Below, piece after piece: positions 1 to 7,554 of a DNA stretch of 41,128 nucleotides. The stretch comes from a virus: the IMG/VR virus record IMGVR_UViG_3300013104_000042, positions 1 through 41,128 of that record; one strand, written 5' to 3'. Position 1 is the first letter of the stretch. Every line of letters starts with the position of its first letter. The position numbers and the translations under genes were made by a program. The notes beneath the pieces are model-generated. The model searched no databases. It was not told the origin of the DNA and worked only from the letters and a program-made list of their open reading frames with translations.

Positions 1-58
1 TAATTTTTTGAACTGTAGCTAACTACCCCTTGAAGGTTCGACTCCTTCCCCAACAGCA
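1..58 (+). tRNA. 3' end of a host tRNA (cut by the window edge)
   Basis: A T-arm is visible: stem GAAGG (32-36), loop TTCGACT (37-43), stem CCTTC (44-48), followed by a seven-base acceptor strand CCCAACA (49-55). The 5' half is outside the window, so the amino acid cannot be assigned. A terminator hairpin follows at 87-120 and is the phage integration target. A tmRNA 3' end was considered, but nothing supports it over a tRNA. Confidence 0.5.
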
Positions 59-86
59 TTTTTTATGAATAATAAGTTAGTTAATC

Positions 87-120
87 GAGCAATCCTGGAT
101 AGGTTGCTCTTTTTCTTTTT
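87..120 (+). terminator. Rho-independent terminator used as attachment site
   Basis: GAGCAA (87-92) pairs with TTGCTC (104-109) and is followed by a T-rich tract (110-120). It would end transcription of the upstream tRNA. Most of it lies inside the 35-bp att repeat, so integration keeps a working terminator on the left. The right copy has only the inner GCAA/TTGC pairs plus the T tract. Confidence 0.7.
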
Positions 121-123
121 TAG
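89..123 (+). repeat. attL: attL, 35-bp direct repeat
   Basis: Bases 89-123 are identical to 41009-41043, and the two flanks differ immediately on both sides. The pair encloses a complete phage gene set. The integrase gene starts 114 bp inside the left copy, as expected for attL. The repeat overlaps a tRNA-downstream terminator rather than the tRNA itself. Confidence 0.9.
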
Positions 124-141
124 ACTTTTCCGAAATGCCTC

Positions 142-237
142 TACACTACTTCAAAGCCTTTTTATTATATTTGTTTATCGTTTGATATCGTTTGAGAGCG
201 TTTAAGGTTTACACCGATTTTACACTAAAACTACACC
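142..237 (+). promoter_or_regulatory. Integrase promoter and candidate arm-type integrase sites
   Basis: A -7 box TATATTTG sits at 166-173. Three tandem copies of a 10-bp unit follow at 177, 187 and 197 (ATCGTTTGA, ATCGTTTGA, AGCGTTTAA), one helical turn apart. TACACY motifs occur at 142, 210, 221 and 232. TACACC recurs at 40949 and 40960 beside attR. Tandem short repeats near both att sites are what tyrosine recombinase arm sites look like. The assignment is inferred. Confidence 0.5.
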
Positions 238-1434
238 ATGGCTTCAATAAGAGTAGAACTGTATACATCAAAAGTTTTATCTGATGGTAGGCATCCTATT
301 ACTGTTACCGTTACCAAAGATAAAAAAATTAAACGTAAGACCATCGGACGAGCCTTTGTTAAAGAGTGGGATAAAGTAAATAAGCTTGTAAATAAAAAGA
401 AGCCAACTTACGTTTTCGAGAACCAAGAGATAACAGAACAGCTGCTTTTTTATAAAAAGAAATTTAATGATCTGAAATTTTCTAATACTGATTGGGATGC
501 TGAAGATGTTTTTTTCGAAGAGCCATTAAAGCGCAAAGAGATTGAGCCATCATTTCAAGAATTTGCTAATAATTACCTTGCTACGTTAGATCCTAAAAGC
601 GGCTACTACGATACAGTTAAAGGCCGAGTAAATAAGATTAAAAGATTTAGCCCAAAACCTTTTCTAATCTCAGATATCGATAACCAATGGATAAAGCTAT
701 TTGAGAAGCATTGTAAAACTAGAGAGTTTAATAATCGGGGTGGTCAGGGTAATTCCAATAACACGATCAATGACACGTTTAGCACCATAAAGACTATAGT
801 TAATTTTGCTGGCCAGGTCAATGTACCACTGAATAAGAGAAAAAATAAAGTTGATGAAGTGGTGAAGTTAAAGCTCACTTCAGAAGAAATTATTAAAATC
901 GAACAGCTGGAGTTAGTAGGTGATGCTTTCCATTATCGTAACGCTTTCTTGGTTCAGTACTATGGCAGGGGCATGCGTATTGGTGATGTGCTCAGGCTTA
1001 AAAAGCATAATTTCACCGAGGATAGATTAATTTATAGCACCGGAAAAGGAAATAAACCCCACTCGATCAAAATTGTACCCAAACTTTTGGCGATTATAAA
1101 AGAGTATTTATCCGGTGAAGGATTTTTGTTTCCTTTTATGAAAGGATCTGTTGATCAGTCTAAGGATGATCTTAACAACCAGGTTACTTATAGAACTACT
1201 AAAATTAATGAAACTCTAGCGGACATCATGACCTTGCTAAAAATAGATAAAAAAATCACTACACACAATGCCCGGCATTCATTCGCTGCAATGGCAGATA
1301 AAAAGTTAGGTGGTGATCTTAAGGATGTTCAGGCAATGCTTGGCCACTCCTCCAGGTCTATGACAGAAAGGTACATTAAAGAACTCAGAAAGTCCGATGA
1401 AATGGATGATGTGGCGGATAAAGTGTTTGACTAA
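238..1434 (+). CDS. int: Tyrosine recombinase (phage integrase)
   Basis: This enzyme integrates and excises the prophage by strand exchange between att sites. The 398-aa length and domain order fit Bacteroidota phage integrases: an N-terminal arm-binding region (about 1-95), a SAM-like core-binding domain (about 100-200) and a catalytic domain (about 210-398). Catalytic residues are visible: Arg247 in GRGMRIGD, a Lys near 270-273, His343 and Arg346 in THNARHSF, His370 in MLGHSS and the nucleophile Tyr379 in TERYI. It lies directly inside attL. Its stop overlaps the convergent downstream gene by 4 bp, and no terminator separates them. The start ATG follows TACACC repeats. Confidence 0.95.
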   Translation: MASIRVELYTSKVLSDGRHPITVTVTKDKKIKRKTIGRAFVKEWDKVNKLVNKKKPTYVFENQEITEQLLFYKKKFNDLKFSNTDWDAEDVFFEEPLKRKEIEPSFQEFANNYLATLDPKSGYYDTVKGRVNKIKRFSPKPFLISDIDNQWIKLFEKHCKTREFNNRGGQGNSNNTINDTFSTIKTIVNFAGQVNVPLNKRKNKVDEVVKLKLTSEEIIKIEQLELVGDAFHYRNAFLVQYYGRGMRIGDVLRLKKHNFTEDRLIYSTGKGNKPHSIKIVPKLLAIIKEYLSGEGFLFPFMKGSVDQSKDDLNNQVTYRTTKINETLADIMTLLKIDKKITTHNARHSFAAMADKKLGGDLKDVQAMLGHSSRSMTERYIKELRKSDEMDDVADKVFD

Positions 1435-1988
1435 AATGTATCTTCTTTTGCTTTGATAACTGCCTGGTGGAAAGACTCTAGGTATCCATTGAACAAAGTG
1501 TTGAAGTTATCTATCGTTTTTTTTGCCTTGGCTATTCTACTTGCTCCAGTGATTGGTTTCGAATTTAGAAACACGTCATTGATATAGCTGTCCTGTTGAT
1601 AGCCATTAACATCAACGTGGATGGCGATATCGTAAATCCTCATCCTGTATTTGCCGTCCTTAGTATCAAACTGAACTGTGTATTTGTACTTTTGGTCGCC
1701 TAATAACGCTAGCAATGCCGGTTTATTCGGGATATTCGAAATCCCTTTTGCTATAATCTGGCCAGAGTTGACATCTTCAGATTGAATTACTGATTTTGCG
1801 TTGGAAAAATTATCTGCTATCCATTTTTTACTAACAGCGTAAAGCTTGTCTTTTTTGAGATCAAGTCCGTCAACTGTTTTTTCGTAGACGATCGATCCAT
1901 CTTTAATTGGTAGGTCAGATTTGTAATCGTAATCCTGTGCGAACGCTAAAGCCGGAAACAATAAGAATAAGAAGATTAATTTTTTCAT
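1431..1988 (-). CDS. Secreted DUF4468-type protein (lysogenic cargo)
   Basis: A 185-aa protein with a clear Sec signal peptide (MKKLIFLFLLFPALAFAQ), so it is exported to the periplasm or surface. The mature part matches the DUF4468 pattern (TBP-like fold) known from Bacteroidota exported proteins, with the VDGLDLKKDKLYAVSKKWI region near its N-terminus. Function is unknown. It lies downstream of the repressor and HTH genes on the same strand, so it is probably expressed in the lysogen as a moron-type gene that changes the host envelope. That role is inferred. Confidence 0.75.
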   Translation of the reverse strand: MKKLIFLFLLFPALAFAQDYDYKSDLPIKDGSIVYEKTVDGLDLKKDKLYAVSKKWIADNFSNAKSVIQSEDVNSGQIIAKGISNIPNKPALLALLGDQKYKYTVQFDTKDGKYRMRIYDIAIHVDVNGYQQDSYINDVFLNSKPITGASRIAKAKKTIDNFNTLFNGYLESFHQAVIKAKEDTF

Positions 1989-1990
1989 GG

Positions 1991-2410
1991 TTAGAACTTT
2001 TCGCCGTTGATGATCGGCATTATTTTATGTTGTGTTGCTTTTTCGAATGCATCTTTAAAACTTTGCTTCATATTCTCATTCTTAATCTGATTATAAAACG
2101 CAGTTCTAGAAACATTCATTTCTTTAATTAAATCTACAATTTTTATATCGTTCCGCTTAAGGAAAGCGAGGACGTTTTTTACAATGGACTCTTTATCAAC
2201 TTCTAATTTAGATCCACCTTCATCTACCATAAGATCCTTACCGTCTATGCCTAGTATTTTTCCTAACTCTATAGCAGTTTCCATAGAAAAATTACTTCGA
2301 GTTTCGAGTGCTGAAACATAAGCCTGGTTAGATCCAAATTTCTCCGCAAATTCTCTTTGGGTATAACCAGCAGCTTTTCGGGCCTCTTTGAACTTTTGAT
2401 TCTTCAGCAT
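1991..2410 (-). CDS. Two-domain HTH regulator (XRE N-terminus)
   Basis: A 139-aa DNA-binding protein. Residues about 5-55 form an XRE/Cro-type HTH with the pattern YTQREFAEKFGSNQAYVSALE. Residues about 80-130 contain a second helix-turn-helix-like segment (IVDLIKEMNVSRTAFYNQI). It starts 5 bp after the S24 repressor gene ends and ends 2 bp before the DUF4468 gene, so the three form a lysogeny operon. It may be an accessory repressor or a regulator of the excision decision. No effector domain is visible. Confidence 0.75.
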   Translation of the reverse strand: MLKNQKFKEARKAAGYTQREFAEKFGSNQAYVSALETRSNFSMETAIELGKILGIDGKDLMVDEGGSKLEVDKESIVKNVLAFLKRNDIKIVDLIKEMNVSRTAFYNQIKNENMKQSFKDAFEKATQHKIMPIINGEKF

Positions 2411-2415
2411 TAGAT

Positions 2416-3204
2416 CTACCTTTCTATTGTTACGTTAATCACATTGAATATTTGCTTCACTTCATCTAAGCTGTATTCTTTATCAGGATAGACCCTTTTG
2501 TTGGGATTTAAAGAGTGAAGTGTTATTAATCCGTTTTCTACATCGTGGTGTATCAATCTCTTTATTACAATACCATCCTCAAGGACTACAATAAAATCGG
2601 GCCATTTATGATTGTGGAATTTGCTATTCCAAAGATGTCTGCCAACTTCCCTACCCGTTACGGTAGATCCATGCGGTATACTTTCCTTAGACATTTCTTC
2701 TGTCGTATAGTTTTCCATGCTGTCGCCAACGGCCTCGAATGCAACATAATTGCCGCTATGGATCTTGTCCACAATAATCGAGTGGTAGTCTAAGGTTTCT
2801 ATAAACTCAGGATCTGACCATCCATGCGCATACCCCATTCTGGCCTGTTCTGGAACCTTCCGGATTGTCATCAGCAACTTACCATTACCAAGTTCGACGA
2901 ACTTAGCGTTGTTTTTGTTTTGATATACTTCTAGGGGATCGTTAGTCTGTGTGATCAATTTTGCATTGCTTTCAGGCAAAAACATTTCTCCTTCGCCAGT
3001 TGATAGCCACCTTCTGTTCACATTAAATGTATCTTCTAGTGATAAATATATCGCTGGTGATATATTTTTCTTGCCATTTTCGATATCTGAGACGTAGCTC
3101 TGAACCATTCCGGCTTGCTTAGCGAACTCTTTTTGTCCTAAATCAAGCATTTTCCGAACTAGTCGAAATCTTTTTGAAATTTTTTCTAATTGATTATCAG
3201 TCAT
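2416..3204 (-). CDS. CI-like repressor, XRE HTH plus S24 peptidase
   Basis: A 262-aa master lysogeny repressor. Residues about 5-65 form an XRE HTH (GQKEFAKQAGMVQSYVSDIE). The C-terminal LexA/S24 fold carries Ser162 in VGDSME and Lys215 in IVIKRL, the serine/lysine dyad for RecA-stimulated self-cleavage. The expected Ala-Gly scissile pair aligns with Met123-Gly124 in QARMGYAHGW, which is unusual. About 53 residues separate Ser and Lys, longer than typical, because of an insertion after the Ser motif. It is transcribed divergently from the early operon across 66 bp that hold two palindromic operators. Confidence 0.9.
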   Translation of the reverse strand: MTDNQLEKISKRFRLVRKMLDLGQKEFAKQAGMVQSYVSDIENGKKNISPAIYLSLEDTFNVNRRWLSTGEGEMFLPESNAKLITQTNDPLEVYQNKNNAKFVELGNGKLLMTIRKVPEQARMGYAHGWSDPEFIETLDYHSIIVDKIHSGNYVAFEAVGDSMENYTTEEMSKESIPHGSTVTGREVGRHLWNSKFHNHKWPDFIVVLEDGIVIKRLIHHDVENGLITLHSLNPNKRVYPDKEYSLDEVKQIFNVINVTIER

Positions 3205-3271
3205 TTAACTAAATAAATATATCTATGTATATATTTTATATATAAATATATCTACAGATATATTATATTTG
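3205..3271. promoter_or_regulatory. Repressor/early divergent promoter with two operators
   Basis: Operator 1 (3215-3236) is AAATATAT-N6-ATATATTT. Operator 2 (3245-3264) is a perfect 20-bp palindrome with arms AATATATCT and AGATATATT. Their centres are 29 bp apart, near three helical turns. The rightward -7 box TATATTTG (3264-3271) abuts operator 2. A 7/8 match to the -7 box for the repressor gene (TATATTTA, minus strand, 3214-3221) overlaps operator 1. Repressor binding would therefore control both directions. Confidence 0.75.
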
Positions 3272-3876
3272 TGAACACAAACAAAGATAACAATTTAATA
3301 AACCCAAAAGAATACCTAATAAGTACTAAAATGATCAAAACCTTGCTACCAGGGGGGATGATAGGTGAAAGCGCTGAATTGTACAGTGATAATGAAGTTT
3401 TAATGTGTATCGCGGATAACGGTATACAGCCAGTAATAAAAGTTGAAAGGATAAAAACAAAAATTGTCCGTCACATGAAAAATAGGCCACTAGCTTATAA
3501 AGCCATTAAAAGGCTCGCAGGTGATAATGAGGATGACCAGGTTAACCGATATGGTCAATGCATGTGGGGATCTTTCAATATGTCTCCAGATCTAGATGAA
3601 GATGGAGAGTTGACAGATCCGGAATACGTGCACTGTTCAATAAGAGATAGCTGCCCATATTCCGGGACCATCTGCAAGGCTAACCAAATTTCAAAGGCTG
3701 AGGACAAGCTAATCCCATTGCTTTTATGGCCCGACAGGATTATTGGTGTATTAACTAACCTTTCAGAGTTTACGGTTAAAACTCATTTAAAAAACATTAA
3801 AAAGAAGTTGGGCTTCCAATCAAAGGCACAGCTGATTGATTGGGCAAAAGATAACGGAATAAAATTATGCAAGTAG
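3271..3876 (+). CDS. Early regulator: Cys-cluster domain plus LuxR-type HTH
   Basis: The first gene rightward from the repressor, in the cro/activator position. Residues about 155-200 form a GerE/LuxR-type HTH (LSEFTVKTHLKNIKKKLGFQSKAQLIDWA). The central part has a cysteine series, GQCMWG, then VHCSIRDSCPYSGTICKA, that could bind a metal. No autoinducer-binding or receiver domain is present, so it is not a quorum sensor. The GTG at 3271 overlaps the -7 box, so the true start is probably downstream, for example ATG at 3331. It likely activates early or replication genes. Confidence 0.65.
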   Translation: MNTNKDNNLINPKEYLISTKMIKTLLPGGMIGESAELYSDNEVLMCIADNGIQPVIKVERIKTKIVRHMKNRPLAYKAIKRLAGDNEDDQVNRYGQCMWGSFNMSPDLDEDGELTDPEYVHCSIRDSCPYSGTICKANQISKAEDKLIPLLLWPDRIIGVLTNLSEFTVKTHLKNIKKKLGFQSKAQLIDWAKDNGIKLCK

Positions 3877-4094
3877 ATCCAAACGAATTAAAATTCATCC
3901 AAGAGAATGCACCAAACGGACTTTTCTCTATGGTAGCTGCCAATTTAATCAAAAGCGGCTTTCAGACTACCAGATTTATTGTAGCTAAGGAGGCGAGTTC
4001 TATTAAGCCTGATTATCGGGAAGAGATTATAACCGAGCTACGCAGAGTTTTTGAATTGAACACTGGTTTAACCTACGAAAAAGCATTAGTGTAA
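3867..4094 (+). CDS. Small hypothetical protein in early operon
   Basis: A 75-aa soluble, mainly helical protein of unknown function. Its ATG lies inside the last codons of the regulator (10-nt overlap) and its stop shares TAATG with the next gene, so it is translationally coupled on both sides. The ending EEIITELRRVFELNTGLTYEKALV looks like paired helices. No catalytic motif is seen. Confidence 0.6.
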   Translation: MQVDPNELKFIQENAPNGLFSMVAANLIKSGFQTTRFIVAKEASSIKPDYREEIITELRRVFELNTGLTYEKALV

Positions 4095-4390
4095 TGAACG
4101 TAATAACAATGGAATCGGACACTTTCAAAAACATGATGGTCATGTTTGAAGAAATGAAGGAGCTTGTTAAGAATAATGAGAAATCCTTAAAAAAAGGGAA
4201 TATCACGCTTCTTTCTGCCGAGGAAGTTGCGGAGTGCACGGGATATACCGCCCAAACAATACTAGCCTGGAAAGATGAAATAGGGTATCACACAAAAGGC
4301 AGGTTTATAAGATTCTTCCCTGAAGATGTTGAGCGGTGGATTAAGCTCTATAAAAAGAAATCTATTCTCAATCCTTCAAAAATTAGATAA
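4094..4390 (+). CDS. Excisionase-like / HTH_17 DNA-binding protein
   Basis: A 98-aa protein. Residues about 38-85 match the MerR-like winged helix seen in Xis-type proteins: LSAEEVAECTGYTAQTILAW, a wing with KGRFIRFFPEDVERWI, then a basic tail. The N-terminal 35 residues form a charged helix. Its start overlaps the upstream stop as TAATG. It is a candidate directionality factor for the integrase or a small transcription factor, and the family alone does not decide which. Confidence 0.65.
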   Translation: MNVITMESDTFKNMMVMFEEMKELVKNNEKSLKKGNITLLSAEEVAECTGYTAQTILAWKDEIGYHTKGRFIRFFPEDVERWIKLYKKKSILNPSKIR

Positions 4391-4395
4391 TCAGC

Positions 4396-4445
4396 AACCC
4401 AAAAGAATGAAAATAAAAAAGGGGTCGCTACCAACGATCCCCTTT
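4396..4445 (+). promoter_or_regulatory. Leader hairpin with CTACCAA loop
   Basis: GGGGTCG (4421-4427) and CGATCCCC (4435-4442) form a stem around loop CTACCAA (4428-4434), followed by a short T-rich stretch. A decoy CCAAAAGAATG at 4399-4409 precedes it. The same loop, with different stem bases, occurs at 31931 and 32432, also ahead of AAGA-ATG starts. It could be a terminator, an attenuator or a binding site for a regulator. Confidence 0.55.
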
Positions 4446-4473
4446 CACTTTGACCATTTAAAAAGCCAAAAGA

Positions 4474-4710
4474 ATGAACACAAAAGTAGCAAAAGTAAAT
4501 GACAATCCAAACAGTACGCTAAATGGATTGATCGCCAACCTTACCAATATGCAGAATGATGCTGAATGGCATAGAGCTATAGGTGTTGGCTCGGCTTCTT
4601 ACGCTGAAGGTATTTCTACAGCGATTGAAGCAATAATTGAGTACAGAAATATTTCTGCTCCGATTAGAAGATCACTTAGAATGAGAAGTAATGGAAGGTT
4701 ACACAGATGA
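4474..4710 (+). CDS. Hypothetical protein, small
   Basis: A 78-aa protein of unknown function. The start is set by the phage's recurring leader CCAAAAGAATG. The sequence is helical in the middle (ASYAEGISTAIEAIIEYRN) and ends with a basic tail rich in Arg. The next small gene begins inside its last codons. It follows the CTACCAA hairpin and is probably the first gene of a sub-operon running to the nuclease. Confidence 0.55.
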   Translation: MNTKVAKVNDNPNSTLNGLIANLTNMQNDAEWHRAIGVGSASYAEGISTAIEAIIEYRNISAPIRRSLRMRSNGRLHR

Positions 4711-4825
4711 ACAATTAAAAGCGATTTGGCTACAAGAGGCTAAAGAGCAGGAAAGTCAGGATCGAAGAATAGAATTTGAGGACCTGGAAAACGAATTTGA
4801 AAACCACAATTGGAACTTAAACTAA
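4691..4825 (+). CDS. Small acidic protein (44 aa)
   Basis: A short open frame: ATG 4691, stop TAA 4823-4825. It starts 20 nt inside the upstream gene in another frame and its stop forms TAATG with the next gene. The product is highly acidic and helical (rich in Glu, Asp, Gln), a common profile for small phage effectors. The tight coupling on both sides is the main reason to believe it. Function is unknown. Confidence 0.5.
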   Translation: MEGYTDEQLKAIWLQEAKEQESQDRRIEFEDLENEFENHNWNLN

Positions 4826-5193
4826 TGATCAACCACCTATCAACATCAATCAAAGGGCTTTTGGAAAAGTCCGATGAAATATTAGAAATGTTTTTTGAAA
4901 CAGATCCCACAGCATTAAGAAAAGTACTAGCTGATAAACTTGAAAATGGCGAAAACTTTATCGGTTCAGCTAACTGTGATGGATTTGATCCAGTAACAGG
5001 AAAATGCCCTGGACACGAACCAAAAACATTGCTTCCGTCTAAAATAGCGATAATCATAACAGAATTGGAAAAGCGCAAATCTGACCTTAGAATGTACACC
5101 ATGAATTCTTTGGGAATGAAAACCGCCTATCAAGATGCTATTAATTTGATTAGAGAAATGTACATCGGAGAAATGGAGGTGTCACATGCATAA
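4825..5193 (+). CDS. Hypothetical early protein (122 aa)
   Basis: An unknown protein with helical N- and C-terminal parts and a central segment SANCDGFDPVTGKCPGHEP holding two Cys and one His. A longer reading from TTG 4810 exists, but ATG 4825 in a TAATG overlap is the better start. The end overlaps the next gene by 8 nt, so it belongs to the same chain of coupled small genes. Confidence 0.55.
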   Translation: MINHLSTSIKGLLEKSDEILEMFFETDPTALRKVLADKLENGENFIGSANCDGFDPVTGKCPGHEPKTLLPSKIAIIITELEKRKSDLRMYTMNSLGMKTAYQDAINLIREMYIGEMEVSHA

Positions 5194-5371
5194 AGTAGGT
5201 AACTCGATTTCACAGAATTATAAACAGGAAGTGTACGACAGACTGCTTTCCAACAAAATAAAGGGAGGGAAGATACCAGAGCAGCCAACAGATTATAAGC
5301 TGAGAAACATGCAGATTTTCACAATGCTGCTCTTCATTTTCACCTTATTACACTTAATCGCAAAGTCATGA
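5186..5371 (+). CDS. Small membrane protein (61 aa)
   Basis: The N-terminal 40 residues are basic and polar. The C-terminus is one hydrophobic helix (MQIFTMLLFIFTLLHLIA), so it is probably a tail-anchored inner-membrane protein. Its stop and the next start overlap as ATGA (5368-5371), and that next gene also encodes a single-helix protein. The pair may act together at the membrane. Function is unknown. Confidence 0.5.
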   Translation: MHKVGNSISQNYKQEVYDRLLSNKIKGGKIPEQPTDYKLRNMQIFTMLLFIFTLLHLIAKS

Positions 5372-5451
5372 CAGATTGGGTAAAAGCCGACAGGATTGTT
5401 TATGCGGTCCTAATTATCACAACAATAATATTATCAATTATTTATAACTAA
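5368..5451 (+). CDS. Tiny membrane peptide (27 aa)
   Basis: ATG 5368, stop TAA 5449-5451, coupled by an ATGA overlap to the membrane protein upstream. After a short polar start (MTDWVKADR) the rest is hydrophobic (IVYAVLIITTIILSIIYN), one transmembrane helix. A Bacteroidota-style AAAAGAATG leader for the next gene begins right after it. Confidence 0.45.
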   Translation: MTDWVKADRIVYAVLIITTIILSIIYN

Positions 5452-5463
5452 AAATCCAAAAGA

Positions 5464-5895
5464 ATGAAAAACAACACAACAGAGGTTTCTACCACAACCC
5501 AAAACAGCTTATCCGTAGTTAATCTAAGCGGAAACCTGCCAGATCTTTCAACAGCTGAAGCGTATCCATTTGATTTGATGTCTGATTACTGGACCCCAGA
5601 ATTACCCATGGAGAGTAAAAGGGTGTTCTTTGATAAGATTTCAACCCGTCCGGTACTTGCTCAGGAAAGCGACGAAATTATTGATTTGGAATGTGCCTTT
5701 TTTATTGAGCAGACCAAAGAGGGCATTAAAACAATTTCTAATGGTTCAAAAAGATTGGTTGGTGCGATACAAGCAAGTCAGATCCAACAGGGTACGCCGC
5801 TGTTAATTACTTTCCTTGGAAAGAAAAAGAACAGCACCAACAATTATAAATCCGACAGCTGGTCAGTGAAACCTTTAAGAATTAATATCGGGTAG
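5464..5895 (+). CDS. Conserved-looking recombination-module protein
   Basis: A 143-aa protein whose start is set by CCAAAAGAATG. The N-terminal 35 residues are Ser/Thr/Asn-rich and probably disordered. The rest is beta-rich (FFDKISTRPVL, LECAFFIEQ, GTPLLITFLGKKK, SWSVKPLRI) and could be an OB-like or small beta-barrel fold. It sits 2 bp ahead of the nuclease gene in a nuclease/SSB block, so a role with single-stranded DNA is likely but unproven. Confidence 0.5.
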   Translation: MKNNTTEVSTTTQNSLSVVNLSGNLPDLSTAEAYPFDLMSDYWTPELPMESKRVFFDKISTRPVLAQESDEIIDLECAFFIEQTKEGIKTISNGSKRLVGAIQASQIQQGTPLLITFLGKKKNSTNNYKSDSWSVKPLRINIG

Positions 5896-5897
5896 TT

Positions 5898-7061
5898 ATG
5901 ATTGATCTTAATAATTACGAGGTTGTGGATTTGGAGCTAAATCCACTAGACTTTAATCCGGATGATTATCCGACAGCAACCGATGTAATAGAAGGTATTA
6001 TGATGAAACAGGGGGATGCTCCTGTTTCATTATCGCCGAAAGAACTTTCTGTTTATGGCAAGGTAGCTACTGATAAAATGGAAAAGTACTTGGCTCATCC
6101 AGCCAATTCAAGTTCAGCGCTTAAACAGGTTTTAAAGAATCCTGCAAGTTATTTCTTCTATGTAAACGACAGAGAGAACTTCAAGGAGAAAGACAAAAGT
6201 CATTTTGAATTAGGTACGTTTTGCCACTTAGCTTTTTTAGAACCAGAACTATTTGATAAAGTAGTTGTAGAACCAGAAGCTAGCAGATCAAGCATTGAAG
6301 GGTGCGAAACACTAGTTAGGTTTTGGGAAGGTGTTATTTGCAGCAAATACAAATACCAGGGTGTAGCAGATAAAAAGTTAAACCTTGCAATGAAGCACGT
6401 AGACGAAGCAAAGTTAGATGTTAAAAAGCTTGCTGGCATGAAATATTACATCGACTGTCTTAAGGAAGTATCAGAGCACACAGCAATTCAGGCAAAGCAT
6501 AAAGCGATTATTGATGTGGTTAAAAGAAATTACTACATGTACGGGGGCGGCATTATTCCAATGCTTTTAAAAGGTGCCCATGTAGAGCATTCCTTTTACG
6601 GTAAAGATCCATCGACAAAAATACCTGTGCGTGTTCGTCCTGATGCCTTTAATATCGAAGAAAACATAGGTGTTAATGCAGTGATCAGTTTCAAAACTAC
6701 AAGTGCCGAGGATATGGGAAAATTCATTTACGATAGCGCAAAGTACAAATACGAGCTTTCAGAGGGAATGTACCAAGAAGTTATGTCAAATATAACCGGA
6801 AGGAAGTTCAATGTAACCATAATGGTTGTACTTCAAACCGTAGCGCCTTTCTTACCAGCGGTTTTTATCTGGGATGCCGAAGATCTTGCCAATGGTAAAT
6901 ACAAATACCATTATGCATTGGACACGATAGCGGACTGTAAAGCGACAGGACTTTATCCAGGTTTCGAAGCCTTGGCCGAATCTGGCAATTACGGAATAAT
7001 CAATATGAAGCAACCTGAATGGGCTTCAAAATTATTACAACCAATCGATTTAGAAGATTAA
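5898..7061 (+). CDS. RecE-like PD-(D/E)XK exonuclease (DUF3799-type)
   Basis: A 387-aa protein of the phage recombination exonuclease type that resects double-stranded ends before annealing. Family marks: the N-terminal motif LGTFCHLAFLEPELF (His110), Glu230 in HVEHSF, Asp249 in VRVRPDAF, Lys266 in ISFKTT and a Gln motif near 293. In the canonical motif the residue two before the Lys is acidic; here it is Ser264, so the active site is altered. It is followed at once by an SSB-like gene. Function as a nuclease is inferred from family and context. Confidence 0.75.
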   Translation: MIDLNNYEVVDLELNPLDFNPDDYPTATDVIEGIMMKQGDAPVSLSPKELSVYGKVATDKMEKYLAHPANSSSALKQVLKNPASYFFYVNDRENFKEKDKSHFELGTFCHLAFLEPELFDKVVVEPEASRSSIEGCETLVRFWEGVICSKYKYQGVADKKLNLAMKHVDEAKLDVKKLAGMKYYIDCLKEVSEHTAIQAKHKAIIDVVKRNYYMYGGGIIPMLLKGAHVEHSFYGKDPSTKIPVRVRPDAFNIEENIGVNAVISFKTTSAEDMGKFIYDSAKYKYELSEGMYQEVMSNITGRKFNVTIMVVLQTVAPFLPAVFIWDAEDLANGKYKYHYALDTIADCKATGLYPGFEALAESGNYGIINMKQPEWASKLLQPIDLED

Positions 7062-7072
7062 AATTAAATAAG

Positions 7073-7516
7073 ATGCCAAAAATACAGCTAAACGGATTTC
7101 TACAGGAAATCTCAAATGTGCAGTTCGTAGGAGCGAACGGTACGCCAAAACAGGAAATTATTTTATTAGTTCCTGGCTTTACGAACAACTTCGGTGAAAA
7201 GATCGGACAGGATGATTTGTGGAAGATTTCAATTCTTGGAGAAAGCATAGACAAGTTTAACCTTTATGAGCGACATGCCGGATCTAAAGTTAAAACTGAG
7301 GTTTATATCAGTTCACGCCAATACACTTCTAAAAAGGATAACACAATAGGCTACATGGTTAATGTAAATCTTGCTTCAATTGAATTCCTCACATCAAACC
7401 AACGGGCTTCTTTTAATGAGCCTACACAGTCAGAGAATCGCATACCAGTTGATGATATTCCTAATGAATACCTAGAGCAAAGATCGAATGAAATAGAGCC
7501 GGATTTGCCTTTCTAA
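7073..7516 (+). CDS. SSB-like OB-fold protein (DUF3127-like)
   Basis: A 147-aa protein. Residues about 1-105 are a beta-rich OB-like domain resembling the DUF3127 family (GANGTPKQEIILLV, KISILGESIDKFNLY, KVKTEVYISSRQYT). A disordered linker follows. The last residues, IEPDLPF, are a clear SSB-type acidic tip that recruits replication and repair partners. The first in-frame ATG after the nuclease stop (7073) is the likely start. It probably coats single-stranded DNA in replication and recombination. Confidence 0.75.
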   Translation: MPKIQLNGFLQEISNVQFVGANGTPKQEIILLVPGFTNNFGEKIGQDDLWKISILGESIDKFNLYERHAGSKVKTEVYISSRQYTSKKDNTIGYMVNVNLASIEFLTSNQRASFNEPTQSENRIPVDDIPNEYLEQRSNEIEPDLPF

Positions 7517-7526
7517 AAACTTCAAA

Positions 7527-7554
7527 GCGCTTGCGGAATTCGTAGGCGCATTTT
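7527..7554 (+). terminator. Hairpin between SSB and replication initiator
   Basis: GCGCTTGCG (7527-7535) pairs with CGTAGGCGC (7541-7549), with two G-U pairs and loop GAATT, followed by only four Ts. It is a weak terminator or an mRNA processing/stability element inside the operon. Confidence 0.45.

Noticed and set aside
1-58. Calling the left end the 3' end of tmRNA
   Set aside because: The acceptor strand and T arm fit a tRNA equally or better, and the rest is outside the window.
3271-3876. Quorum-sensing LuxR regulator
   Set aside because: Only the HTH is shared. No autoinducer-binding or receiver domain.
4407-4502. Open frame starting MKIKKGSLPTIPFHF after a CCAAAAGAATG
   Set aside because: It runs through the leader hairpin and into the next gene's start. 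Composition and position fit a decoy leader better than a protein gene.
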